In this document: one piece after another, positions 24,177 through 33,858 of the stretch
How positions within the stretch are numbered: position 1 is the first letter of the stretch
Layout of the letters: each line of letters begins with the position of its first letter
NCBI RefSeq assembly: GCF_900753045.1
Contig: NZ_CAADXO010000017.1
Coordinates: 1 to 64,000 of the forward strand
Source of the DNA: an uncultured Phascolarctobacterium sp.
Lineage (GTDB): Bacteria > Bacillota > Negativicutes > Acidaminococcales > Acidaminococcaceae
Reading direction: 5' to 3'
DNA: 64,000 bases
The notes under the pieces: generated by a model
What the model saw: only the letters and a program-made list of their open reading frames with translations
What the model was told of the DNA's origin: nothing
Databases searched by the model: none
Position numbers and translations under genes: made by a program

Positions 24177-25088
24177 TTATTTTATCAATCTAACTTTCTT
24201 CTTCTTACACATCCACCAGAATGAAATTTTCCTTCTGGCATCAAGATTACTCATAACATAATCATACAAATCCTTATGCATTGCAACTACTCTATACATA
24301 TTATCATTCCAACCACGTACAAAATGATAAAATTCAACGCTCAATTTCCAATCAAGCTTTTTATCAGAAAAACCTAACGCAAGCAAATCCTTCTTCAATT
24401 TGCTTATTGCCAATATCTTATCAAGAGGTTTTTTCACTCCACCCTTGCTTATACCTTGATCATTAAATCTGTAATAGTTTCCGCAAAACGGCATAACTAA
24501 TACTTTTTTAGCTAAATACAAAAACATGCCTGAACTGTAATTATCCTCATGTACTACATTGTCCGGAAACTTTACTTTTTTAGCTAATTCCTTTTTATAC
24601 AATCCATTCCATGCTAATGTCCATAACATTCCATTGAAATAATTTTCTAAAGCCTTATTTTGCTCATTGCTTATTATCTTTATATCGCTAAAAGTAAGTT
24701 TTTCTTCTGTAATGCCATTTGTTTCGATTATCCCACACTTCACCATATCAGCATCATTTTTCATTGCTGCATCCAGTAAAGTTTCATACATTTTCTTGTC
24801 AAGCCAATCATCACTGTCGATATAGGAAATATAATCCCCGGTAGCTATTTCCAATCCTCTATTTCTTGCTACGCTAAGACCTCCATTTTTAAAATCATAT
24901 ACTTTGATTCTACTGTCTTTCGCAGCATACTCCTTGGCAATCTTTGCACTTCTATCTTTTGTGCCATCATTAACGACAATAATCTCCAGATTTTTATATG
25001 TCTGATTAATAATAGATTCAAGACACTGCGCTATATATTTTTCTACACCATATACCGGTATAATCACAGAAATCAATGGTTGTTTCAT
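24177..25088 (-). CDS. Family 2 glycosyltransferase (surface polysaccharide)
   Basis: A 303-residue GT-A fold transferase with PLISVIIPVYGVEKYIAQCL at residues 4-23, VVNDGTKDRS, NGGLSVARNRGLEIATGD and the metal-binding SYIDSDDWLD (about residue 92-101). The C-terminal 100 residues are basic and variable, ending KKKKVRLIK, typical of enzymes working at the membrane. Sugar donor and acceptor cannot be read from sequence. It sits in the AT-rich O-antigen/LPS region next to rmlB and an acyltransferase. The next 235 bp upstream hold no gene. Confidence 0.85.
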   Translation of the reverse strand: MKQPLISVIIPVYGVEKYIAQCLESIINQTYKNLEIIVVNDGTKDRSAKIAKEYAAKDSRIKVYDFKNGGLSVARNRGLEIATGDYISYIDSDDWLDKKMYETLLDAAMKNDADMVKCGIIETNGITEEKLTFSDIKIISNEQNKALENYFNGMLWTLAWNGLYKKELAKKVKFPDNVVHEDNYSSGMFLYLAKKVLVMPFCGNYYRFNDQGISKGGVKKPLDKILAISKLKKDLLALGFSDKKLDWKLSVEFYHFVRGWNDNMYRVVAMHKDLYDYVMSNLDARRKISFWWMCKKKKVRLIK

Positions 25089-25323
25089 ATTTTTGCTTCT
25101 CCCGCTTATTTGAATTTAATATAATTCGATATAATTATGCTTGACTTTTTTATACCAGTTCTATTGTGCAAGCAATATTGTTTCATTATTTCTATTATAG
25201 TATTGTACATCAAAAGTAATTTACTTTCAATCTCAGCATCGCCTTATTATAAGCTGAAACTGCATATTTGTGATATTTCACCCTTCGCACCTTTAATTTG
25301 CTTCAGTATATAATGAAACAAAA

Positions 25324-26401
25324 TTATTTTCTACTCAAACAGCCACTAAATACAGAAAAAATTTTTTCTCGCATAAATTCCATCATTGAACATACAAAAA
25401 ATATTGCCACAGCCGTCAAAATCATATGCGGAATAAGAAAAATCGTATCATAAAATCTGCCTGCTCTTACAATATCATTCCATAGCCAAGCACTGATTAC
25501 ACCATTATCATGGATAAGATAAACAGCAAATGTAGTTGTTGCCACAGAATTTATCATAGCATTGTGTGGCAAATGCCAATTTTTAAACACAACAAATAAG
25601 GCTACTGCCATCAGTAACCCCAATATACTGCATCCGACAAACGCATGATACATTACATTGTGTTTATCTGCATAATAAGGATCAGAACCACCAAGGTAAT
25701 CCGATACCAATATTATTGCATAAAATATAACGGCACTTATCCCCCCCCACAAATTCAATTGTCCTTTCAAATTTATTATTTGAGTACAACCTTAAATAAG
25801 CGCCAATACAATACATATCAGCAAACATAAAAAACGAATTCAGATATCCGCCTAGAGACAATCCTCTAATGCTGGGAATAACATAAAAGGCTGTCGTAAA
25901 TATTGCTATAATCACACCTAACTGCGTTTTGCTGATTCGTTCTATCATCTTGTTGATCAATGGAAACGCAATGTATAAAACTAAATAGGCTCTCGCAAAC
26001 CAGTTTAACGGAGTAATAGGATTTACTGCCTTCATTATCAATGATTTTTCTACATTTTGATTTAGGACAAACAGGACAAAGCATAAAGTAGCTAAACTCC
26101 AAAAATAAGTACAGCCAAAGAATTTCAAAAGCTTTTTCCAGCGAAACTTTTGAGTAACAAGGAAATAACCGCTTATTATAACAAAAATATCTACAGCGAT
26201 TTTACTCCACGAGCCCAAAAATTGCATAACAAGCTTGCTTGTAGTCATTAAGCTATCATCAGGAAAACCACCTTTAACATAGTAATGCCCTAAGACAACC
26301 ATAAACATAGCAATTATACGCAACAATTCAATATTACTTGAACGCATCATATTTTGTGAAACTTCATTAGAACTAGAAACTTTTTCTATAATCTTTTTCA
26401 T
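25324..26401 (-). pseudogene. Acyltransferase 3 family membrane protein, frame broken at a G8 tract (probably phase-variable)
   Basis: Two overlapping frames together encode one O-acetyltransferase-type integral membrane protein of about 355 residues. The N-terminal part holds SNIELLRIIAMFMVVLGHYY (catalytic His region) and about six membrane spans; the C-terminal part starts ISAVIFYAIILVSDYL and has FAVYLIHDNG. They are joined exactly at a run of eight G on the coding strand (25741-25748); seven or ten G would restore the frame. The ATG at 26401 is separated from its GGAGG (26417-26421) by 15 nt that include a (TA)7 run. Both features suggest ON/OFF switching rather than simple decay. Confidence 0.8.
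25741..25748 (-). repeat. G8 homopolymer at the frame break in the acyltransferase gene
   Basis: Eight consecutive C on the plus strand (G on the coding strand). The reading frame switches precisely here, as expected for slipped-strand phase variation or a homopolymer length error in the assembly. Confidence 0.9.
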
Positions 26402-26414
26402 ATATATATATATA
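26401..26414 (-). repeat. (TA)7 dinucleotide run between ribosome binding site and start of the acyltransferase
   Basis: Seven TA units overlap the start codon and fill most of the 15-nt spacer between GGAGG and ATG. Loss of two to four units would bring the spacing to the usual 7-11 nt, so repeat length could tune translation. Confidence 0.7.
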
Positions 26415-26688
26415 TTCCTCCAAGCCAATTCATTTTGCTATTCACCATCTATAATATTATATGAACATCCGTTATATCTGTTGTATTGGCATATAACAGA
26501 TATAATGTTTAGCAATCAAATTGCATATCATCCTTGATCTATTCAGCCTTTTGTGACTATTGATCACACTTTTACTATTCAACTCTTCTTTCAAATCCTG
26601 CCTTTATATTTACACGAACCGTTCAGCAAGCTCTCGTTCTCATATTAACAACTAGCTATATATTTGTGATTTTACAACCTTCACAACT

Positions 26689-27621
26689 TTAAAAATGACT
26701 GATTAAATCAGCAATATGTATTCTAAGCATCTGCCTGCTAAGCGATTTTCCCTGCATATTTTTTCCCGGCTGAGGCATATCTACATCAGCAAAGGCAGTA
26801 TTTTTTAGATATTTGTAGTACTTATCATTAAAGCCCAGCTTTAAGACAAATTCCCAAGGTTTATAGCGTCCTGCGTAATGTAAAATAGCAATATTGTTTC
26901 TTGCTTTAATAGCTGAAGCTCTAAACCTATTATTAAAGAAAACCTTCGGCAATAAATCAAAAATAGGCGGAATTACATTCCAGGATAACGGCAATTCCTT
27001 CCAGTTATACATAAAGAGCTTGTTCAAAGCATCCTGATCATGGTGCGGGAAATTGCCTGTTACAGCAAGCTCAATTACTTTACCGGAATAATCATTGGCA
27101 CGCCACTGCTGTAAATCCATTATAACAACTCCGGAATTAAAGTACTTTTTATCTAAAGGCAAGCCAATAACCTCATGCTTCTGCTGCATCAATCGCTTGG
27201 AAGCCATAATGCCATAATCCGGCACAGCAGCTATAGCTTTTCCCTGCATATCAATGTTCCACAAAACAGCTATGTCCTGCAGAACCAGCAAATCTACATC
27301 CAGATAAATTACCTTTTGCACATCCACAGGCAAGATATTGGCCATATCTAATCTGAAATATGCAGCCTTACTTATATGTCCGCTTGTATACAGCTTTTCA
27401 AAGCCCTTGTATGCCGACAAATCGCAAACGACCAGTTCTGCGTTCCTCCCCTCAATTGTCTGTTGTAAACCTGTAATTTTTTCAGCATTAATACCGTCAC
27501 TCAACAAGAAGAAACGCATTTTGTTTGTTTCTTCAGTATTCTCTAAGATTGACTCAATAACTACAGCTACATGCTGCGCATAATTATTATCTGCTGCTAA
27601 TGCAATATTTATCGTTTTCAT
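26689..27621 (-). CDS. Family 8 glycosyltransferase (LPS core type)
   Basis: A 310-residue GT8 retaining transferase like the LPS glucosyl/galactosyltransferases WaaO/WaaI. N-terminal INIALAADNNYAQHVAVVI, the DxD metal motif in VIYLDVDLLVLQDI (about residue 101), NSGVVIMDLQQWR and HHDQDALNKLF are characteristic; the C-terminal HYAGRYKPWEF is the conserved H-x-G-x-KPW segment. The ATG has GAGGAG 7 nt upstream. It lies between phase-variable acyltransferase and phosphoethanolamine transferase genes, in line with a role in outer core or O-antigen assembly. The 260 bp downstream hold nothing recognised. Confidence 0.9.
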   Translation of the reverse strand: MKTINIALAADNNYAQHVAVVIESILENTEETNKMRFFLLSDGINAEKITGLQQTIEGRNAELVVCDLSAYKGFEKLYTSGHISKAAYFRLDMANILPVDVQKVIYLDVDLLVLQDIAVLWNIDMQGKAIAAVPDYGIMASKRLMQQKHEVIGLPLDKKYFNSGVVIMDLQQWRANDYSGKVIELAVTGNFPHHDQDALNKLFMYNWKELPLSWNVIPPIFDLLPKVFFNNRFRASAIKARNNIAILHYAGRYKPWEFVLKLGFNDKYYKYLKNTAFADVDMPQPGKNMQGKSLSRQMLRIHIADLISHF

Positions 27622-27708
27622 AACGAATCTCCTCGTGGTTTTTTATTTATTATACTATAAATAGCATTATTATGCTGACTTTTTCTCAATCACTAAGCCA
27701 CAACTTAT

Positions 27709-27737
27709 TTGCATTGCCGGCCAGACTATATTATAAT
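27709..27737 (+). promoter_or_regulatory. Promoter of the first phosphoethanolamine transferase gene
   Basis: TTGCAT (27709-27714) and a perfect -10 TATAAT (27732-27737) with a 17-nt spacer, 44 nt before the start codon. Confidence 0.6.
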
Positions 27738-27781
27738 AATTTTTAGATGATTTTATAAACAGAAAGGAAGTAACCGAATAC

Positions 27782-29560
27782 ATGTCTATTTATATTATAG
27801 CAGGCATCTGTCTTTACATCGCTTCTTATGCGTTTTATGTTACATTTTCTCATGGCCTTGGCCACAAAGCAGAATACCTGCAGTTGCGCAGATTTATTCC
27901 CTGCGCCATTTTAGCTTTCTTACCTCTGTATCTAGCAAACGAGTCTTTACTCTCGCCCCAGTATCTGCTCAGTTTTTTGGTAGGTGTCTCCTGGATAACA
28001 GCCTATCCGCTGTTTTATTATCTTACCTACCACAAAATATCCTCGGATTTTGGCTTTCATCTGGACACCGTATTCGGCTTATACATTATCGGCTGGCTTA
28101 TTTCCTTAAAGTTGCTTGTACAAGCCTTTAACATTTTCCCTGCAGTCACTTTGTCTATTATCTCTATAATGGAATACGTATTGCTGGCACTGCCATTATT
28201 TCAAGCCTCCTATTATCTCCTTTACGGAACCTGTGTAAGCACCGGTGCAGTAACTATGATTTTTGAAACCTATACAAATGAGGTTATCGAATATTTTAAA
28301 TCTATGCCGTTAGTTGTACGCATCGCTACACCGATACTTAACATCGCTCTGTTGGCAGGTTTCCTGTATTTCAATCTGACCTCGGAAACATCAATCACCG
28401 CTCCGCTGTTGCCGAATTTGGCAATAATAATTGCCGTAACTCTATTTTTAACCTATTATTTATGGAACACTAAAAAAGGTGTTTTCATCCGTACCGGTCT
28501 TATTGAATTAGTCTTGGATGTTAAAGACTATCTTGAGCAAACCAAATCATATAAAACAAACCTTGCCAAACGCGTAGCTAATCTTGATGTAACACAAACT
28601 ACACCGTTCTGCGAAAAACCGGCTACGTTCATTTTGGTAATAGGTGAATCAGAATCCCGTGACTATATGAGCGCCTTCTGTGATTATCCGCAGGATACCA
28701 CGCCGTGGCTGAAATCAAAGCAAACCTCGGAAAACTTCCTTCTCTATAAAAACGCATATGCCTGCAAAGACCAAACCGTTCCCGCATTAGAACGTGCTTT
28801 TACCGAAGTTAACCAATATAATGATAAAAAGTTTTACGAATCCTGCTCCTTTGTCGATATAGCCCGTAAAGCCGGCTTCAAAATTTCCTGGTTCAGTAAT
28901 CAAAGCCATATCGGTGCTGCCGATACTGCGGTAACGCTGGTAGCAAATACTGCCGATACTGCGGAATGGACTAAGCTGCATCTCAATCAGGTACAATACG
29001 ACGAAAGCCTGTTGGGTTATTTAAAACAGATTGACGCTAATGAAAATAACTTTATTGTTTTTCACCTCAAAGGCAGTCATTTTAATTTCATCAACCGCTA
29101 TCCACAGGATTTTGCTAAATTCAGTAAGCCTGATACCTACGATTTGATTCCAAACTATATTGATTCAATTGCCTATACCGACTATGTTTTGCAGCAGATT
29201 CAGGAATACGCTGCTAAGCATTTAAATTTACAAGCTATGGTATACTTCTCAGATCATGCTACAATTCCGGACAAACGTCGTTCACCAAATTTCGGCGGCT
29301 TTGCCAATGTCCGTATCCCACTATTCACATATTTTGCAGACGAATATATTTCTAATCACCCTCATGTATATTCAGTGCTTAAAGCTAACCGCGATAAATA
29401 TTGGACTAATGATTTGGCTTATGAACTGATTTGCGGTATTTTGGATATCAAATCAAATCATTATGACGAAGCAAACAGCTTAGCATCCACACAATATAAA
29501 TATACTCAAGCAATGTTGAAAACCAATCTAGGTGAGCTTTGGATAAAAGATGATAAATAA
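27782..29560 (+). CDS. Phosphoethanolamine transferase (EptA/sulfatase superfamily), copy 1
   Basis: A 592-residue inner-membrane enzyme with about seven hydrophobic spans in residues 1-240 and a periplasmic alkaline-phosphatase-fold domain. FILVIGESESRDYMSAF (metal-ligand Glu), KNAYACKDQTVPALERAF (nucleophile Thr in DQTVPAL), FHLKGSHFNF and VYFSDHATIP (Asp-His metal ligands) correspond to the EptA catalytic elements. It likely adds phosphoethanolamine to lipid A or core sugars, lowering negative charge. The gene is monocistronic, with its own promoter and a perfect terminator. It is about as distant from the copy at 32002 as separate paralogues. Confidence 0.88.
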   Translation: MSIYIIAGICLYIASYAFYVTFSHGLGHKAEYLQLRRFIPCAILAFLPLYLANESLLSPQYLLSFLVGVSWITAYPLFYYLTYHKISSDFGFHLDTVFGLYIIGWLISLKLLVQAFNIFPAVTLSIISIMEYVLLALPLFQASYYLLYGTCVSTGAVTMIFETYTNEVIEYFKSMPLVVRIATPILNIALLAGFLYFNLTSETSITAPLLPNLAIIIAVTLFLTYYLWNTKKGVFIRTGLIELVLDVKDYLEQTKSYKTNLAKRVANLDVTQTTPFCEKPATFILVIGESESRDYMSAFCDYPQDTTPWLKSKQTSENFLLYKNAYACKDQTVPALERAFTEVNQYNDKKFYESCSFVDIARKAGFKISWFSNQSHIGAADTAVTLVANTADTAEWTKLHLNQVQYDESLLGYLKQIDANENNFIVFHLKGSHFNFINRYPQDFAKFSKPDTYDLIPNYIDSIAYTDYVLQQIQEYAAKHLNLQAMVYFSDHATIPDKRRSPNFGGFANVRIPLFTYFADEYISNHPHVYSVLKANRDKYWTNDLAYELICGILDIKSNHYDEANSLASTQYKYTQAMLKTNLGELWIKDDK

Positions 29561-29593
29561 AAAACATGGCATACAAACTGTATGCCATGTTTT
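29561..29593. terminator. Bidirectional terminator between convergent genes
   Basis: A perfect 14-bp stem (29561-29574 with 29580-29593, 5-nt loop) flanked by A- and T-runs, lying directly between the stop codons of the + strand transferase and the - strand acetyltransferase. Confidence 0.9.
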
Positions 29594-30085
29594 TTATTTA
29601 TGAATTAATTCTTGTTTACACACAATTACAGAATTTGCCGGAACATCCTTATACACAATAACTCCGGTTCCAATCACGCTATGTCTGCCAATACGAACCC
29701 CTTTGAGTATCGTCACATTAGTTGCAATCCAACAATCATCTTCGATAACTACTTCATCTGATTTAAATCCCTGTTTTGAAATTAATTGATTCGTTTCAGA
29801 ATAGCAATGATTATGATCGTATATACTGACATTTTCTCCAAATATACAATTTGCACCTATCATAACTTTCTTTCTGACTGTAACGGAACAATTGTTGTTA
29901 AAAAAGCAATTTCTCCCTATTGTCAGTTGACCATTTTCTTCAATATAAATACGAAAATTATCCCTGAAATGGAATTTCTCTGCTTTAAACTGTTTTCCAT
30001 AATGCAGATTCCAACCTATCATATGCCATCTGCGACGCAATGTATTTTTTAATCTCATCATGTGTTTAATTATGAGTTTTATCAT
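29594..30085 (-). CDS. Hexapeptide-repeat O-acetyltransferase (left-handed beta-helix)
   Basis: A 163-residue acyltransferase of the maltose/LbetaH family. The beta-helix repeats run from about residue 55 (GQLTIGRNCFFNN, VMIGANCIFGENVSIYDHNH) to the end (VVIEDDCWIATNVTILKGVRIGRHSVIGTGV); the catalytic His is in DHNH. The start is taken at ATG 30085 (MIKLIIK), with GGAG 9 nt upstream. The gene follows the glycosyltransferase with a 4-nt gap, suggesting acetylation of the sugar added by that enzyme. Substrate unknown. Confidence 0.85.
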   Translation of the reverse strand: MIKLIIKHMMRLKNTLRRRWHMIGWNLHYGKQFKAEKFHFRDNFRIYIEENGQLTIGRNCFFNNNCSVTVRKKVMIGANCIFGENVSIYDHNHCYSETNQLISKQGFKSDEVVIEDDCWIATNVTILKGVRIGRHSVIGTGVIVYKDVPANSVIVCKQELIHK

Positions 30086-30089
30086 AACA

Positions 30090-30857
30090 CTATACTCCAT
30101 GTTTTGTATTAGTTCTGTAAAGATCAATAAGCTTCAGGTACTTGGTTAATGTATAGAAAAAATGCATAAAACACAATATAATTCCTAAAGCGCCATCACA
30201 AATACCCTTTTTCATTATTAACATCTGCCAAAAGCCAAAAAAAGCATGTAAAAAGGCAGTTAAATAAGTGCTTTTTTTCTTGTTTTTAAAAGCATCTTCA
30301 GCCCATATAGTAGTATATTGATTAAATTTCGCAAGCCATTGTTCCCAACTATTGTATGTATAATGTCTAACATAACCATTAAGTACCTTTAATTCATCAT
30401 CACACACCGGCTTTTCATGCACTTTATTAAGCCAATGCACATTCTTTGTTTTGAATAAGCGTGGCACAAAATCCGGCTTCAAGGATCCATAATTCAATTC
30501 TTGTCCGAAAGCTACAGATTTGCGTTTGAACGAATACTGGCATATTTTATCTTGCTCAACAACGCTCTTTACGGAAACCAACAGCTCATCATTCATTATC
30601 TCATCTGCATCCAGATAGAGTACCCACTCGGTCTTTACATGCTGCAGAGCAAAATTGCGTTGCGCCGAGAAATCGTTATCCCAGGCACGGTAAACAACTC
30701 TTGCGCCATTGTCCTCTGCTAATTGAACTGTTTTATCAGTGCTGCCGGAATCAACAATCAGCACCTCTGCCGCAACTTTCTTAGCATTCTGCACAACAGC
30801 AGCTATATTTTTTTCTTCGTTTTTTGTTAAAACAACTACAGTAAGATTATTATTCAT
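30090..30857 (-). CDS. Family 2 glycosyltransferase, WaaE/KdtX-like
   Basis: The start is taken at ATG 30857 (MNNNLTVVVLTKNEEKNI), because the upstream extension does not resemble the family. The 255-residue protein has LTKNEEKNIAAVV (about 9-21), VDSGSTDKT, AQRNFALQHVKTEWVLYLDA (DxD in YLDADE) and a C-terminal hydrophobic/basic part (FGFWQMLIMKKG, LTKYLKL), which is the pattern of LPS core beta-1,4-glucosyltransferase WaaE/KdtX. Acceptor is inferred only. The 370 bp upstream to the divergent gene at 31228 is AT-rich with no gene seen. Confidence 0.85.
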   Translation of the reverse strand: MNNNLTVVVLTKNEEKNIAAVVQNAKKVAAEVLIVDSGSTDKTVQLAEDNGARVVYRAWDNDFSAQRNFALQHVKTEWVLYLDADEIMNDELLVSVKSVVEQDKICQYSFKRKSVAFGQELNYGSLKPDFVPRLFKTKNVHWLNKVHEKPVCDDELKVLNGYVRHYTYNSWEQWLAKFNQYTTIWAEDAFKNKKKSTYLTAFLHAFFGFWQMLIMKKGICDGALGIILCFMHFFYTLTKYLKLIDLYRTNTKHGV

Positions 30858-31227
30858 CTGTACCCGGCACCTTTCAAGCGTATATCTTGTAAAACGCTCA
30901 TTGTATTCTAAACAGACACATAAATTATTATCTTCAAAATAACCTGTGCTTAGCAATAATTATACCATATGTAAGCTTATACTGCATACAATTATGCGTA
31001 ACCTCTTTCTTATGAATACTGAAATTGCATTCTTAGCGCAAAGTATAAATGTTATTACAGCCTATAATGCTTTATTCAGACAAAAACAATCATAGACTTA
31101 ACATCCATCTAGCAATTCATGATAACCTTAATTCTATCTTAATTAGCCTTATATCAATTGTAAAATTATGGTAAAATATCACTATCAGCATAAACTGACT
31201 GGCTAGTCAGAAAAGGAAGTGTTTATT

Positions 31228-31902
31228 TTGTTCCGTGATGATTCTATTTTTAAGCTTGGCTGGAGTTATTTCATCTTAATGTTTATCTTAGAAGCGATGC
31301 TGCCCGAATGGGTTGGCGATGAAAACGGTATCATCGAAAACCTGCAGCTACTATGGCTGATTAGTGGCATGTTTTACTGCATTAAAGCTCACAGCTGCAA
31401 ATACTCCGACTGGGGCGGAAGCTCCAAGGCTCTTTGGAAAGCAGGTACAATTTACTTTTTCTTACTCATCATGCGTGAAATAAGCTGGGGCCGCGTATTT
31501 TTTACTAATCCTGATGGCGGTATGATCCAATATAGCCAAATGGGATTGTATGGTAAGCTGGTCCATCCTATGGTAGGTATTTTAATCGTAAGTATACTGA
31601 TACTGCTCTATAAAGCACACATCTGGCGGATGCTTAAAATAGTAAAGATACCTGTAAAATCTTTTTCCCTCCTGATCCTCTTTATTTTCTTTTCCTGGGT
31701 TGGTGAGCGTACAAACTTCACCGGCTTTCATGGTCAGGTAGCGGAAGAGCTGGCTGAATTCGGTGCCTATATGATGATGTACATTCTGCTGAAGGACGCT
31801 GACAGCATACTGCGCTTATTCGCTAATGAAGCAAAATCTGTTACATACCACGAATTAAATTATTCGGCTGCTGAAAAGCGGATTCCGAAATTTCAAGATT
31901 GA
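31228..31902 (+). CDS. Unknown integral membrane protein
   Basis: A protein of about 224 residues with roughly six hydrophobic segments; not recognised. The TTG at 31228 is favoured because AAGGAAG lies 8 nt upstream; an in-frame GTG at 31219 overlaps that site. Within or near the membrane segments are conserved-looking polar motifs: ENLQLLW, MREISWGRVFF, GKLVHPMVG and SWVGERTNF...EELAEFGAYMM. Buried Glu, Arg and His residues of this kind suggest a membrane-embedded enzyme, perhaps acting on lipid or lipid-linked sugar. The genomic setting is LPS decoration genes. Confidence 0.65.
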   Translation: MFRDDSIFKLGWSYFILMFILEAMLPEWVGDENGIIENLQLLWLISGMFYCIKAHSCKYSDWGGSSKALWKAGTIYFFLLIMREISWGRVFFTNPDGGMIQYSQMGLYGKLVHPMVGILIVSILILLYKAHIWRMLKIVKIPVKSFSLLILFIFFSWVGERTNFTGFHGQVAEELAEFGAYMMMYILLKDADSILRLFANEAKSVTYHELNYSAAEKRIPKFQD

Positions 31903-31947
31903 TAAAACGCTTACATTAAATACCTTAATTTAAACATTATCCAAAAG

Positions 31948-31993
31948 AGTCAGCTAGAGGAAAGTGCATCATTGCTCTTCCCTCTAGCTGACT
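31948..31993. terminator. Bidirectional terminator between convergent genes
   Basis: A perfect 13-bp stem AGTCAGCTAGAGG (31948-31960) with CCTCTAGCTGACT (31981-31993), 20-nt loop, followed by TTAACTTTTTAT on the plus strand. It separates the unknown membrane protein gene from the convergent phosphoethanolamine transferase. Confidence 0.75.
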
Positions 31994-32001
31994 TTAACTT
32001 T

Positions 32002-33759
32002 TTATATTTTTATTTTATCAAGAATCAACAACTTACCAACGCCATAACCATATTCATCAGATAGAAAATTCTCTTTAACATCATAGTGAGGAGTTTTAAT
32101 TCCCCATAAATCTATTAACGCATTATACATCATATCATTGGTAAAATAAACATCCTCATTATTCTTAGTACGTTCCACTATATCTGGATGAGCTTTGATA
32201 TACTCATCAGAAAAATAAAAATATACAGGTACAGTTCCCATATCATCATCATACTTACCAGGAATATGCTTATTATCGTTTAAAACAGATTCACCATGGT
32301 CAGAAAAATAAGCGATACTAGAAACATGCCAATTCTGTTGAGCATATTGAAAAATCTTTTTTGTAATATAGTCATTATAGTACATACTGTTATCATAAGC
32401 ATTTAGCTTTTGTAAATCAACAACTTTTCCATTATACTTGCTGTTATCAAATATCCCATACTTTTCCTGTGGATATCTATTGTTATATTCCCAATGATTA
32501 CCATACAAATGGATAAAAATTACTTTTTTACCTTTTCCTTTGACCATCGATAATGCTGGTAATATTTTTTCATCATAAGAGCTACTAGCAGAACTATCAC
32601 TATTCAACCAAATTTTCTCATCAGCACTATTAGCAATTAATGTTATAGGCGTATTATAAGAACCATATTGAGCTTGATTACTAATCCAATATGTTTTAAA
32701 GCCTGCAGCTTTAGCTATATCTATTAATGAATAAGATTTATCTAAAGTTTTATGATTATATTGACTTTTTTCTGTCAAAGCCTGAGATAAGGCTAACATT
32801 GTCAACGTATTGCATGCATAGCCATTTTTCATAATAACAAAATTCTCTTTTGTTCTCTGTACATCCAACCAAGGAGTAGTGTTTCTGCGATAACCATAAG
32901 CCGACATATGTTTTCTATTTTGTGATTCCCCTATAATAACCAAAAAATTTTCTTCACTGGAATCATTGCTTATAGCTTCAATATATTTGGGTTTTCCTTT
33001 TTCATCAAATCTGTAAGTATTATAAAGCTGCACACTTTTTAGGTACTCTTTGCTCTCATGAATAATTCTGAGAAAGTAAGCATCATTTAGTTTTTTATTG
33101 CAGAAAAAGCTTATTAATCCTAAAACTAAAACAACACTTACAACTACTTTCATGGAATCGAAGTTGTCTTTTACCCCCCCACTTAAAGTGTAATTTAAAA
33201 AAATAATTATCAACAATACAGCAAATATAATTGCGATATATACATGTATCGGCGCTGTACTTTTGAAAAATTCGCCAATTTCATTAATATTAGTTTGATA
33301 AACAGCTATTAACGAATCTGCTGTAAAACTATCTTTTTCTATGAATGCATAACCTAAATTTAATAAATAGGGCAGTAATAATATAAACTGTACACTCGCA
33401 AATAACTTTGGTATATTTATATTAATATGTCTAAACAAAAACATAATCACATAAAAAACACTAGTTATTCCTATAGATACAGTAAATTCATCCCAAAGAA
33501 ATTCACCATTTACTTGACTATGCTTAATATACTTATACACAAAAGCCACTGATGTACCCATAATAAAATACATAGCAAAAAAATTCACCATTATTTTTTT
33601 GCTTAATTCCACTTTAGATAAAATATAGCTTATTAAGCTTGCTATAATTAAATACCTACGACAAGCAACCCATTTAAACGACATATTATCCGCTAAAATC
33701 ATTTGTATTATAATAGGTATAATAATACAAACGCCTAACCAAAATATATATTTTTTCAT
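32002..33759 (-). CDS. Phosphoethanolamine transferase (EptA/sulfatase superfamily), copy 2
   Basis: A 585-residue membrane enzyme with an N-terminal multi-span domain (about 1-210) and a periplasmic catalytic domain. Catalytic motifs: NFLVIIGESQNRKHMSAYGY, KNGYACNTLTMLALSQAL (nucleophile Thr in NTLTM), FIHLYGNHWEYNNRYP and AYFSDHGESV. It is a paralogue of the protein at 27782 but far more AT-rich, suggesting separate acquisition. The gene carries a run of seven G on the coding strand (33174-33180, Ser-Gly-Gly-Val), in frame here; a one-base slip would switch it off. Confidence 0.88.
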   Translation of the reverse strand: MKKYIFWLGVCIIIPIIIQMILADNMSFKWVACRRYLIIASLISYILSKVELSKKIMVNFFAMYFIMGTSVAFVYKYIKHSQVNGEFLWDEFTVSIGITSVFYVIMFLFRHININIPKLFASVQFILLLPYLLNLGYAFIEKDSFTADSLIAVYQTNINEIGEFFKSTAPIHVYIAIIFAVLLIIIFLNYTLSGGVKDNFDSMKVVVSVVLVLGLISFFCNKKLNDAYFLRIIHESKEYLKSVQLYNTYRFDEKGKPKYIEAISNDSSEENFLVIIGESQNRKHMSAYGYRRNTTPWLDVQRTKENFVIMKNGYACNTLTMLALSQALTEKSQYNHKTLDKSYSLIDIAKAAGFKTYWISNQAQYGSYNTPITLIANSADEKIWLNSDSSASSSYDEKILPALSMVKGKGKKVIFIHLYGNHWEYNNRYPQEKYGIFDNSKYNGKVVDLQKLNAYDNSMYYNDYITKKIFQYAQQNWHVSSIAYFSDHGESVLNDNKHIPGKYDDDMGTVPVYFYFSDEYIKAHPDIVERTKNNEDVYFTNDMMYNALIDLWGIKTPHYDVKENFLSDEYGYGVGKLLILDKIKI

Positions 33760-33858
33760 AATTAATATCCTCTTTATTACATTTTTACCAATTTATTACC
33801 ATTTTCACATCCAAAAGACTTTTCTGTTTTTATATGCAACCCCCAACGCCATCCACCT

